Source: CAJGBR01 sp045637425 (GTDB lineage Bacteria; Bacteroidota; Bacteroidia; Bacteroidales; Rikenellaceae). From it: a DNA stretch of 52,474 bases. Below the pieces are notes generated by a model. That model saw only the letters and a list, made by a program, of their open reading frames with translations. It was not told the DNA's origin and ran no database searches. Position 1 is the stretch's first letter, and each line of letters starts with the position of its first letter. Both the position numbers and the translations under genes were made by a program. Positions 7,480 through 13,863 of this stretch are shown piece by piece. The stretch covers positions 1 through 52,474 of the forward strand of contig JAZTZL010000013.1 in NCBI GenBank assembly GCA_045637425.1, read 5' to 3'.

Positions 7480-8582
7480 AATGTTGGAGGTATTGGGGGA
7501 GGACAATTAAATAAACTAGAAAATTCAGGGAGCTGACTTATTTTTAACCAATTAGGCATTCCTTGTTTCCAAATCAATGTGTCAGCTGAAATTTTTCCAT
7601 TTCTCACTGAGTCGATAATTGTGTTTGTGTCATAAGGGCCAGCTTGGGCTCCATTTAACACCAGGTGATACATTGTGGCTTGTGGTATGGGTGGTGGTGT
7701 AGACGCTGTAGTCGGACTAGTATTCATTACACTGCCTATTTGATTTCCTAAATTAACTCCTGCTCCGAGTCCTATACCAGCTCCCATTAGACCTCCCATT
7801 GAGCCAGAATCATTTGATGCTGCGCTGTCCAAAACATCGAAACTTCTCTCCATTTGATATACGTCTCGTCCTGTTATCTTCAGTCTTGCGGCTAAATCTT
7901 TTGCGTCTTTAAGTTTTTTGAAACTTGGGTCATCCTCTTTGACGCTAATTGCCATTACATCAAATTCTTGCAGGGCAAGACCATATTTTTCAAACGATGG
8001 CGCAATCCTTTCCAAACAGAACTCGGAAATAGAACCCAAATATGAATTTATGTTCAAAACAGACAAATTATCTCTAACTAACTTGTCAGAGATAATATTT
8101 GTCAATTGAGACATAATACGCCCTTTAAAGTATTTCTGGATGGTATTTACTGAAAATGATGCAGAATTACCAACAATAGCTTCTAGAAATAATCGTGGAT
8201 TGCTAATCTTAAATCCATATTGTCCATATGCTCTAAGCGGAACGATGACTTCATATTTGGGGTCTTCAATTTGCAATGGTGTGGCTGTTCCCCATTTGGA
8301 ATCCATTAATACCAGCATATTAACAAACCAAACCTCAGCTTTAAATGGAGAATCACCTCCAAATGGGATATTAATAATTTTGTTAAGTAATGGGATATTT
8401 GAAGATGATAGGGTGTATGTACCACTTTCAAAGGTATCCAATACCTGGCCACCTTTTACGAAGAATGCGACTTGTCCTGGGTACACAACTAATTGTGTAC
8501 CCAGTCTCAAGTCATCACTTGGGAATTTCGAAACGATTTGTTTCGCCCCCATTGTGCACTTTACAACATCAATAATTGCCAT
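7476..8582 (-). CDS. SPFH-domain protein (YdjI / 'virion core' type) with C-terminal GYF_2 domain
   Basis: 368 residues from ATG 8582; a TTG nine bases upstream is the only longer alternative. Residues ~25-235 form an SPFH/Band-7-like domain of the YdjI type (LVVYPGQVAFFVKGGQVLDTFESGTYTL, IPLRAYGQYGFKI-like, then KDAKDLAARL). A Gly/Ala-rich stretch near 255-280 (GGLMGAGIGLGAGVNLG) and a proline linker follow, then a GYF_2 domain near 310-365 (GPYDTNTI...G.I..DTLIWKQGMPNWLKI). Proteins of this kind scaffold membrane complexes; YdjI recruits PspA in Bacillus under envelope stress. No PspA is encoded on this island, so it would have to work with a host partner or differently. It overlaps the upstream gene by 14 nt. 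Confidence 0.85.
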   Translation of the reverse strand: MAIIDVVKCTMGAKQIVSKFPSDDLRLGTQLVVYPGQVAFFVKGGQVLDTFESGTYTLSSSNIPLLNKIINIPFGGDSPFKAEVWFVNMLVLMDSKWGTATPLQIEDPKYEVIVPLRAYGQYGFKISNPRLFLEAIVGNSASFSVNTIQKYFKGRIMSQLTNIISDKLVRDNLSVLNINSYLGSISEFCLERIAPSFEKYGLALQEFDVMAISVKEDDPSFKKLKDAKDLAARLKITGRDVYQMERSFDVLDSAASNDSGSMGGLMGAGIGLGAGVNLGNQIGSVMNTSPTTASTPPPIPQATMYHLVLNGAQAGPYDTNTIIDSVRNGKISADTLIWKQGMPNWLKISQLPEFSSLFNCPPPIPPTL

Positions 8583-8862
8583 ATCCAACAACAGAAAAAA
8601 GTGTACATGCTATCCAAAATCCAAGATTTATCCAAAAACAAGTTAATGCATCCTTAGCTTTCTTTGGATACTTATCTTTTTGTACAAAATAATAAACTAG
8701 ACTAACAATCCAGCCAGCACACAAAAAGATTAGCCACATATACCATTCGAAACCTGGATTCATTACAATTTGTTGCGAATTTGAACTGTAGCCGCATTTG
8801 GGACAAACAGGAGCTTTGTCGGAAATACCATTTCCGCAGTTGGGACATTGAATTAGTGCCAT
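8569..8862 (-). CDS. zinc-ribbon protein with two TM segments, first gene of SPFH operon
   Basis: 97 residues from ATG 8862, the first start after the structured leader; longer frames run into that leader and lack support. The N-terminal zinc ribbon is CPNCG...CPKCG (residues 6-24), followed by two hydrophobic segments (WYMWLIFLCAGWIVSLVYYF and WINLGFWIACTLFSVVGYG) separated by a lysine-rich loop. Family-level: zinc_ribbon_2 plus a small membrane module. It opens a tight operon of four genes overlapping by 14 nt, overlapping by 4 nt, and spaced by 5 nt. Confidence 0.8.
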   Translation of the reverse strand: MALIQCPNCGNGISDKAPVCPKCGYSSNSQQIVMNPGFEWYMWLIFLCAGWIVSLVYYFVQKDKYPKKAKDALTCFWINLGFWIACTLFSVVGYGNY

Positions 8863-9165
8863 ATTAAATAATATTTTACCGTAGCATCTCCTATGCGGTG
8901 GGTTAGTTTCAAAACAGAAAGTGTGGAGATGATTCCCGTTCATTTCTAAGAAGGTTGTGGAATGACCTATGCAAGAATAAACGATACAATGCCCCACACT
9001 CGGATAGTATGGGGTTCACGCACGAACGTGCATATCCACGCATAGCTATACAAGAAATGAGTGCTATTCGTTCGCCCTCTTGCATTGAAAACTTCCACAT
9101 TTTCTTAGAAGGACTGCGAAAACACTTTCAATATGTCCGCCGATGGAATAATTCCAACGACATCG
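8863..9165 (-). ncRNA. structured 5' leader, family copy A (upstream of SPFH operon)
   Basis: A 303-nt leader on the minus strand, clearly related to 31699-32002 over its whole length. H1 is TTCTAAGAA (9110-9102) with TTCTTAGAA (8952-8944). H2 is TGTGGAA (9099-9093) with TTCCACA (8962-8956). H3 is ATGCAAG (9085-9079) with CTTGCAT (8975-8969). Internal hairpins are GCAC/GTGC (9031-9020) and CCCCATACT/AGTGTGGGG (9014-8992). The terminal helix CATCTCC (8931-8925) / GGAGATG (8891-8885) encloses a pyrimidine-rich loop and ends 22 nt before ATG 8862. The arms of H1 and H3 differ between copies but still pair. A short frame beginning Met-Trp-Lys-Phe-Ser is shared with copy B but not copy C. Confidence 0.75.
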
Positions 9166-9196
9166 CAAAGTTATATAGAATTTTCGAAACGAACAA
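9166..9196 (-). promoter_or_regulatory. promoter of SPFH operon leader
   Basis: TAACTTTG (9173-9166) with TTG 20 nt upstream (9196-9194); 304 nt before the first start codon. Promoter and flanks are strongly conserved with 31668-31698. Confidence 0.7.
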
Positions 9197-9265
9197 CACT
9201 CAAATGGAACATTGAGTAAAAAGCAAATTTTTTTTAATTATCTCACTATGTAGTTTTAATTCATA

Positions 9266-9556
9266 TTATTCAGATTCTGCGTAAAAAACAAACCGTTTAA
9301 TGTCATCGAGCGAATCTATCCTTACTATGCGCCCATCACACTCTAAATAACCTCTAACAGTCTTACCGATTGATGTCGGCTTGAATAGTTCCGAAACCTC
9401 AACACCGAGAATCTTTGCAACCTCTCTTAATCTTGATAAGGTTGGATTTCCGTTGAGGCTATTCGATAAATTCACACGGCTAATGCCTATTTGTTTGGCG
9501 ATATCGGCCATCGTAAGCCCTTTTGCGTGGGCCAATTCAACTACTCTTAATTCCAT
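9266..9556 (-). CDS. XRE/Cro-family transcriptional regulator
   Basis: 96 residues. A helix-turn-helix occupies residues ~10-60 (GLTMADIAKQIGISRVNLSNSLNGNPTLSRLREVAKILGVEVSELF), a standard HTH_3, followed by a short C-terminal beta region. It is divergent from the serine recombinase gene, with a shared 150-bp control region containing three CATTACA repeats. It is the natural candidate for the element's repressor. Own promoter box TACCTTTG at 9583-9576. Confidence 0.88.
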   Translation of the reverse strand: MELRVVELAHAKGLTMADIAKQIGISRVNLSNSLNGNPTLSRLREVAKILGVEVSELFKPTSIGKTVRGYLECDGRIVRIDSLDDIKRFVFYAESE

Positions 9557-9632
9557 AGTGGTAATATATTTCTCACAAAGGTAATTTAATTTTCAATATA
9601 TCATTAAAATAATTATAAAATCTAAAATAAAA

Positions 9633-9703
9633 CATTACAATAACTTGCATAATCCAAAATAAAGCATTACATTTGTATTGTAAATTAATAATAAAACATT
9701 ACA
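9633..9703 (+). repeat. three CATTACA repeats with exact 32-bp spacing (candidate operator)
   Basis: AAACATTACAA-type repeats place CATTACA at 9633-9639, 9665-9671 and 9697-9703. The middle copy overlaps the TAnnTTTG box and the last ends 3 nt before the recombinase start. The 32-bp period (about three helical turns) puts all sites on one DNA face, as expected for cooperative repressor binding. Confidence 0.6.
9645..9675 (+). promoter_or_regulatory. promoter of the serine recombinase
   Basis: TTG (9645-9647), 20 nt, TACATTTG (9668-9675). The predicted transcript begins about 25 nt before ATG 9707. The CATTACA array brackets the promoter. Confidence 0.65.
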
Positions 9704-9706
9704 ACT

Positions 9707-10339
9707 ATGACAACCGCAGTAATTTACGCACGAGTAAGTAGCATTGGAGAACGACAGAATACAATTCGTCAAGTAGCAGATTTGACACAATATGCCACTA
9801 ATAATGGAATGTCCGTAACTAAAATTTTTGAGGAACACATATCAGGTGCAGTCAAAAATGAAGAACGTCCCGTATTGTGTGAATGTCTGAACTACTGCAT
9901 TAACAACGCTATTTCCATACTGCTGATTAGCGAACTGAGCAGACTCGGCAGGAATGTCGATGAAGTTTTGGCAAACGTAAAATTATGTAAAGACAATGGA
10001 TTGAATATTTATTTTCAGAAAGAAAATATATCAATATTCCAACCTGACGGTAGCAAAAATCCATTTCTAAACATCTTCATAAGTGTATTGGGCACTTGTG
10101 CCGAAATGGAACGTGAATCCATAAAATTCAGATTAAATAGCGGACTAATACGATACAAGGAATCAGGAGGAAAAGTCGGACGTAAAGTTGGCTCGGTAAA
10201 AAGCAAAGAACAAAAACAAGAGGAATACTCAAAAGTAATTCGATGTTTGAAACGAGGAAAATCTATCCGAGACACCGCTACACTATGTGATGTATCCATT
10301 AGCACCGTATTCCGAGTAAAACGCGAATTTGGGATATAG
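9707..10339 (+). CDS. small serine recombinase (resolvase/invertase family)
   Basis: 210 residues. The resolvase N-terminal catalytic domain has YARVSS with R9 and nucleophile S11, the SELSRLGRN segment, and the long E-helix motif EMERESIKFRLNSG. It ends in an HTH_7-type DNA-binding region (KSIRDTATLCDVSISTVFRVKREFG). The length is typical of invertases/resolvases, not of large integrases. Known for the family: strand exchange between short inverted or direct sites, often DNA inversion in Bacteroides. No pair of flanking inverted sites was recognised here, so the substrate may be dimer sites on the excised circle or sites elsewhere in the genome. Confidence 0.92.
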   Translation: MTTAVIYARVSSIGERQNTIRQVADLTQYATNNGMSVTKIFEEHISGAVKNEERPVLCECLNYCINNAISILLISELSRLGRNVDEVLANVKLCKDNGLNIYFQKENISIFQPDGSKNPFLNIFISVLGTCAEMERESIKFRLNSGLIRYKESGGKVGRKVGSVKSKEQKQEEYSKVIRCLKRGKSIRDTATLCDVSISTVFRVKREFGI

Positions 10340-10371
10340 CAATCAATCAGAAAATTTTAATATCAAACAGC

Positions 10372-10403
10372 TTGATAGGGGGTAAATTTGCATACCCCCT
10401 CAA
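10372..10403. terminator. strong hairpin between convergent recombinase genes
   Basis: TTGA-TA-GGGGGTA (10372-10384), an 8-nt loop, then TACCCCC-TCAA (10393-10403). It lies about 40 bp after the serine recombinase stop. It could terminate both converging transcripts, although the T-run is poor; a replication or nick hairpin is an alternative in an element with a rolling-circle-type Rep. Confidence 0.5.
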
Positions 10404-10545
10404 TAAAATTTCAAATCAGCTGCCACTTTTGAAAAACAACAAATACTGCCACAGGTGGCTGACCAAGGGCAATTTAAGATAAAATTTTCATTAAAATAAC
10501 TATATAACTACAATTATATTTCCATATAATTTGACGTATATTTTT

Positions 10546-11868
10546 TCATTCTGCAAAAAGTCGTTGCATCATATCTGCGTGACATTCAAATAATTTATCA
10601 TAATCAATATTTGTATAGCAAGTTGCAGAGAGGCTCCTGCTTGAATGACCAAGACCTGCATCGGTATATTCTTGTCCTAACTGATAATCACTATGCATAA
10701 TTGTCGTCCAACTATCACGGGCACTGTAAAACGTAAAGTCTTCATCATAACCCATAATAGCCCGAATTTGACGGATAACCTTCTGTGCATTACCACAGAA
10801 CGTTTTATAGGCCAAGTAGTTGTAATCAAACCCAAAATAAAAATCAGAATCAATCTGAACTGACCACACATTACGTTTGCTATCGCTAAGATACGGAGCA
10901 ATAAGTTTCTGCAATGAACTTGCATAAGAACACAATTTCACCTTAATCGGTTTAGTTGTCTTATTACGGATATAATTAATTTCTCCACTATCACCATTCC
11001 ATTTTATATCCTTTTTGCCAAGATTGTATATATCGGTCAAATTCATACCCATCGTACACAACGAGAATATAAACATATCGCGCATCATCTGCTGACGCAT
11101 CGTTTTGAATGGATAGTGCATCAATTCTCGAAGTTGCTCAACGGTCAATGTGAATGGGGACTTATGGACAACTTTTGATTTGAAGTTTCTAAATCCACGC
11201 AAAACATCTGCTGATAACCTATTTGCATCAACAGCACAATTCAACACCTTTTTCAGACAACCCGAATATGTCTGCACAGTTGACGCAGACAAATTATAAC
11301 ATCGTTTATGAGAACCTCCCCCTCTTAAATACTGATAACCGTGTTGCAAATCCGCCAAATAATTTCTGACCCAATCAACTGTAATATCACAAAAACTAAT
11401 GACATCTTTGCCTGTATATTTTATCTGATAATTCACAAGTGTCTTTAATGCGTATTCATATTTCTGCTGACTCTTTGGCGTCTCCATCATCACACCACAC
11501 CAATACTGTACAAAGTCGCCACTACCTTCAATCTGTTTTCTATCTTCAGAGTAATTCAAAATAGCCTCCATAACCCGCTTTGCTGACAACTCCTCCAACA
11601 CGCCTCGACTTTTCAACATACGTTCCACTTCACGAGCCCGATTCATCAAGCGGTCAAGAAAATCATTGTTTTGCTCCTTTTCTAAACGTGTATCATAATC
11701 GTCCGTACGTCTTATGCTTATACGCTGACCTTTGGTATTCCATTCTGATTTCAAAACCGAGATATCCAAAGACCGCATCGTATTTGTCGTACCATTGCAA
11801 ATTTTCAAATAGACAGGCCAACGACCATCATTTTTCTTTCGGCCGAGTATGTAATTAAAAGTAGCCAT
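10546..11868 (-). CDS. tyrosine recombinase / integrase of the island
   Basis: 440 residues from ATG 11868; the upstream TTG is not needed. Layout: N-terminal Bacteroidetes-type arm domain (FNYILGRKKNDGRWPVYLKI), SAM-like core-binding domain (~110-230), and catalytic domain with beta-hairpin lysine (RNKTTKPIKVKL), YSARDSW in place of the H-x-x-R box, GLGHSS, and nucleophile in ATCYTNID. The position of the first catalytic arginine reads GMNLTDIYNL, so Asn replaces Arg; this substitution seems to be shared by some Bacteroidetes integrases, but I cannot verify that here. The gene ends next to attR as expected. Three TTTACTC repeats lie in its upstream region (11881-11908), probably both arm sites and an autoregulatory site. 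Confidence 0.9.
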   Translation of the reverse strand: MATFNYILGRKKNDGRWPVYLKICNGTTNTMRSLDISVLKSEWNTKGQRISIRRTDDYDTRLEKEQNNDFLDRLMNRAREVERMLKSRGVLEELSAKRVMEAILNYSEDRKQIEGSGDFVQYWCGVMMETPKSQQKYEYALKTLVNYQIKYTGKDVISFCDITVDWVRNYLADLQHGYQYLRGGGSHKRCYNLSASTVQTYSGCLKKVLNCAVDANRLSADVLRGFRNFKSKVVHKSPFTLTVEQLRELMHYPFKTMRQQMMRDMFIFSLCTMGMNLTDIYNLGKKDIKWNGDSGEINYIRNKTTKPIKVKLCSYASSLQKLIAPYLSDSKRNVWSVQIDSDFYFGFDYNYLAYKTFCGNAQKVIRQIRAIMGYDEDFTFYSARDSWTTIMHSDYQLGQEYTDAGLGHSSRSLSATCYTNIDYDKLFECHADMMQRLFAE

Positions 11869-11880
11869 ACACAATTCACA

Positions 11881-11908
11881 TTTACTCTATTTTTACTCTA
11901 TTTTACTC
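11881..11908 (+). repeat. triple TTTACTC repeats, right-end candidate arm sites / integrase operator
   Basis: TTTACTC at 11881-11887, 11892-11898 and 11902-11908 (11- and 10-bp periods), immediately upstream of the integrase gene; another copy is at 11949-11955. The heptamer matches the left-end pair at 5297-5315. Confidence 0.55.
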
Positions 11909-12034
11909 GTCATAAAGATAGAAAACATTAATTGAATACAGAAAGAAATTTACTCATTTTTGCAGACAACAAATATAATACAGGCTATTAAACACACATA
12001 GAACAATGTGATTTACAAGATATTATTAAATAAA

Positions 12035-12059
12035 AAAGGAAGAGTAAATCTCTTCCTTT
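12035..12059 (-). terminator. element-supplied terminator for tRNA-Thr
   Basis: AAAGGAAGAG / CTCTTCCTTT perfect stem with a 5-nt loop and T-run on the minus strand, starting 6 nt beyond the tRNA 3' end but inside the island. It replaces the ancestral terminator left behind at 5164-5189. Confidence 0.75.
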
Positions 12060-12061
12060 AA

Positions 12062-12102
12062 TTGAGCTGATGACGAGGATTGAACTCGTGACCTCTTCCT
12101 TA
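12062..12102. repeat. attR: 41-bp direct repeat within intact tRNA-Thr
   Basis: Identical to 5188-5228. It covers the tRNA from the anticodon loop through the 3' end plus three bases. Confidence 0.93.
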
Positions 12103-12136
12103 CCAAGGAAGTGCTCTAGCACTGAGCTACATCAGC
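12065..12136 (-). tRNA. tRNA-Thr(GGT)
   Basis: 72 nt, full cloverleaf: acceptor GCTGATG / CATCAGC with discriminator U, D stem GCTC / GAGC, anticodon stem CTTCC / GGAAG with loop TTGGTAA giving anticodon GGU (Thr, ACC/ACU), T arm ACGAG-TTCAATC-CTCGT. No encoded CCA. It carries the island's att site in its 3' half. Confidence 0.95.
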
Positions 12137-12196
12137 AATGCGGGTGCAAAGGTAGTGATTTTTTGAATCAAACCAAACTTTTGCACCCCAAATTTA

Positions 12197-13153
12197 TTAC
12201 AAAAGTCCTTTAGCGTGTTTTTCGCCAATAACTTTCAACATATCCTGAGTCATTGAGTCCATATCCCATTTCGGATTCCAACCCCACTCTTCACGAGCGC
12301 AAGTGTCGTCCAATGAGTTAGGCCAGCTGTCAGCGATTGCTTGCTTAACCGGATCTACGTTGAATTCGATAGTCAGTTCCGGAACATACTTCTTAATGTT
12401 TTCGAACAGAATTTCCGGAGTAAAACTCATAGATGCGATGTTGAAACTGTTGCGGTGAACGAGTTTAGCAGGATCTGCTTCCATCAATTGAACGCAAGCA
12501 TTCAAAGCGTCCGGCATATACATCATATCCATATAAGAACCTTCTGCGATCGGGCAAACGAAGTGTTTGTTTTTGATAGCTTCGTAGTAAACTTCTACTG
12601 CGTAGTCTGTTGTACCACCACCTGGGAGAGTTACGTTAGAAATCAGACCTGGGAAACGCACGCTACGAGCATCAACACCGAAGCGTTGGAAATAGTAATC
12701 GCCCAACATTTCGCCCAACACTTTGCACACACCGTAAATTGTAGTAGGACGCATCACTGTATCTTGCGGAGTACCATCTTTCGGAGAAGAGGGACCGAAT
12801 GCACCGATAGAACTTGGAGTGAAACATTGGCAGTTATATTCGCGAGCAATTTCCAAAGTGTTCATCAAAGCGCCGATGTTGATATTCCAAGCGAGTTGCG
12901 GATTTTTTTCGCCTGTTGCAGACAGAAGAGCAACCAAGTTGTAGATTGCGTCGATTTGGTAATCCTTAACAAGTTTTGCGAATCCTTGTGCATCGAGAGC
13001 ATCGAGAATTTCGAATGGACCATTAGCGCCCAATTTTTCATTAGGTTTCAGATCGCAAGCCACTACGTTATTGTTGCCGTAGATTCCCCTGAGGTGCATT
13101 GTCAATTCGGAACCGATTTGTCCGCCAGCACCAACGATTAAAATTTTCTTCAT
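12197..13153 (-). CDS. L-threonine 3-dehydrogenase, SDR/epimerase type
   Basis: 318 residues from ATG 13153. N-terminal NAD-binding Rossmann motif ILIVGAGGQIGSEL (GxGGxIG), active-site tyrosine/lysine in TTIYGVCKVLGE (YxxxK) near residue 145, preceded by the catalytic Ser/Thr region FTPSSIGAFGP. The sequence matches the epimerase-like threonine dehydrogenase that replaces the zinc enzyme in Bacteroidota. It oxidises L-threonine to 2-amino-3-ketobutyrate, feeding glycine/acetyl-CoA. Single gene just upstream of tRNA-Thr on the same strand. The start was chosen because the longer frame would add 24 non-conserved residues. Confidence 0.88.
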   Translation of the reverse strand: MKKILIVGAGGQIGSELTMHLRGIYGNNNVVACDLKPNEKLGANGPFEILDALDAQGFAKLVKDYQIDAIYNLVALLSATGEKNPQLAWNINIGALMNTLEIAREYNCQCFTPSSIGAFGPSSPKDGTPQDTVMRPTTIYGVCKVLGEMLGDYYFQRFGVDARSVRFPGLISNVTLPGGGTTDYAVEVYYEAIKNKHFVCPIAEGSYMDMMYMPDALNACVQLMEADPAKLVHRNSFNIASMSFTPEILFENIKKYVPELTIEFNVDPVKQAIADSWPNSLDDTCAREEWGWNPKWDMDSMTQDMLKVIGEKHAKGLL

Positions 13154-13260
13154 TATGTTTGTGTGTTTAATGATTATTCTGAGTGCAAAAATACATATTT
13201 TTTTCTCGCAAATTACATTTTGCACTATTTTTTACATCACAACACCAACATAATCTGTCA

Positions 13261-13863
13261 TTAGTAACGATTTCTGCGAGATGGTTTTTCAATTTTGATG
13301 TATTGATTCCAGACGATACGGCTGTTTGGATTAGCACAGACAATCTCCTGGCGTAGTGATTTTGTGCCAAATCTAAAGAAGAGGAATCTTCTGGGAATAC
13401 GGTGAACCACCTGGTACAGAGTATCTCGAATTGCAATTTTGCAGGCTACAGAATCTTTTTCAATCACACCCTCTATTCTACTCCACGAATCGCTCCAGAC
13501 GAACGAGTGGCTATCAACATCTGCTAATATCGTATCACGCAGTAGTCGCTCTTTAATCACGATTTTCGTATCGCTCACAGTTTGAGCGATTTGTTCAACT
13601 CTGCGTATTTTGATTTTCAGTTGGTCGATTATCCGAGCTCGTTCCGCCAGCAGCGACTCGAGTTCATCACACCTCAACCTCAACGCCTCGGTCGAAACAG
13701 CCCACTGCCCCGACTCGGTTCGGTAGCGACGCAACGAATCAAAATAAATCTCTTGATTCGACTCAAGCCGCTTACACTCCACGCTCAACGACCTATTCTG
13801 CTCCATTGACAACCAAAGCATTACGCTCAAAATAGCCACTATTGCAAATAATATTCTACTCAT
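13261..13863 (-). CDS. phage spanin-like / Rz-like lysis accessory protein
   Basis: 200 residues. One N-terminal membrane anchor (ILFAIVAILSVMLWLSM, residues 4-20), then a long predicted coiled coil (residues ~25-105, rich in Glu/Arg/Leu) and a beta-rich C-terminus. This is the topology of an inner-membrane spanin. Its start overlaps the stop of the M15 endolysin gene as ATGA, so the two form a coupled lysis pair. No enzymatic motif is present. The family assignment rests on topology and neighbour, not on sequence identity. Confidence 0.6.
   Translation of the reverse strand: MSRILFAIVAILSVMLWLSMEQNRSLSVECKRLESNQEIYFDSLRRYRTESGQWAVSTEALRLRCDELESLLAERARIIDQLKIKIRRVEQIAQTVSDTKIVIKERLLRDTILADVDSHSFVWSDSWSRIEGVIEKDSVACKIAIRDTLYQVVHRIPRRFLFFRFGTKSLRQEIVCANPNSRIVWNQYIKIEKPSRRNRY

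Larger units (their letters stand above)
5188..12102. mobile_element. integrative element in tRNA-Thr(GGT)
   Basis: A 41-bp perfect direct repeat (5188-5228 and 12062-12102) marks the ends. The right copy is the 3' half of an intact tRNA-Thr, from the anticodon loop to the discriminator; the left copy is the displaced old 3' half. The unit (one repeat plus interior) is 6874 bp. Cargo in order: replication initiator, zinc-ribbon/SPFH membrane operon behind a structured leader, XRE regulator divergent from a serine recombinase, tyrosine integrase next to the right end. TTTACTC repeats near both ends are candidate integrase arm sites. No relaxase, ATPase or capsid gene is seen, so it is neither a self-transmissible ICE nor a complete phage. 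It is more likely a small mobilisable island, or a satellite that may replicate by rolling circle after excision. Confidence 0.85.

Noticed and set aside
8909..9100. 63-codon sense frame inside leader copy A starting Met-Trp-Lys-Phe-Ser
   Set aside because: The same start in copy B stops after 19 codons and copy C lacks it. A short leader peptide remains possible, but a 63-residue protein is not supported.
8955..9215. Plus-strand frame within leader copy A that resembles a minus-strand frame at 31628-31855 (shared ENFHIF..., LRKHF.YVRR, ETNNT)
   Set aside because: The similarity is the antisense of the conserved leader and promoter. In the alignment nearly all differing codons are non-synonymous, the opposite of protein conservation, while RNA pairing is maintained. 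Treated as spurious coding.
9213..9219. GAGTAAA as a further integrase arm site
   Set aside because: It lies mid-element near leader copy A, alone and without phasing; probably chance in AT-rich DNA.
12341..13141. 266-codon plus-strand frame opposite threonine dehydrogenase
   Set aside because: Composition (Cys/His/Phe-rich, low-complexity) and lack of family motifs mark it as an antisense shadow of tdh.
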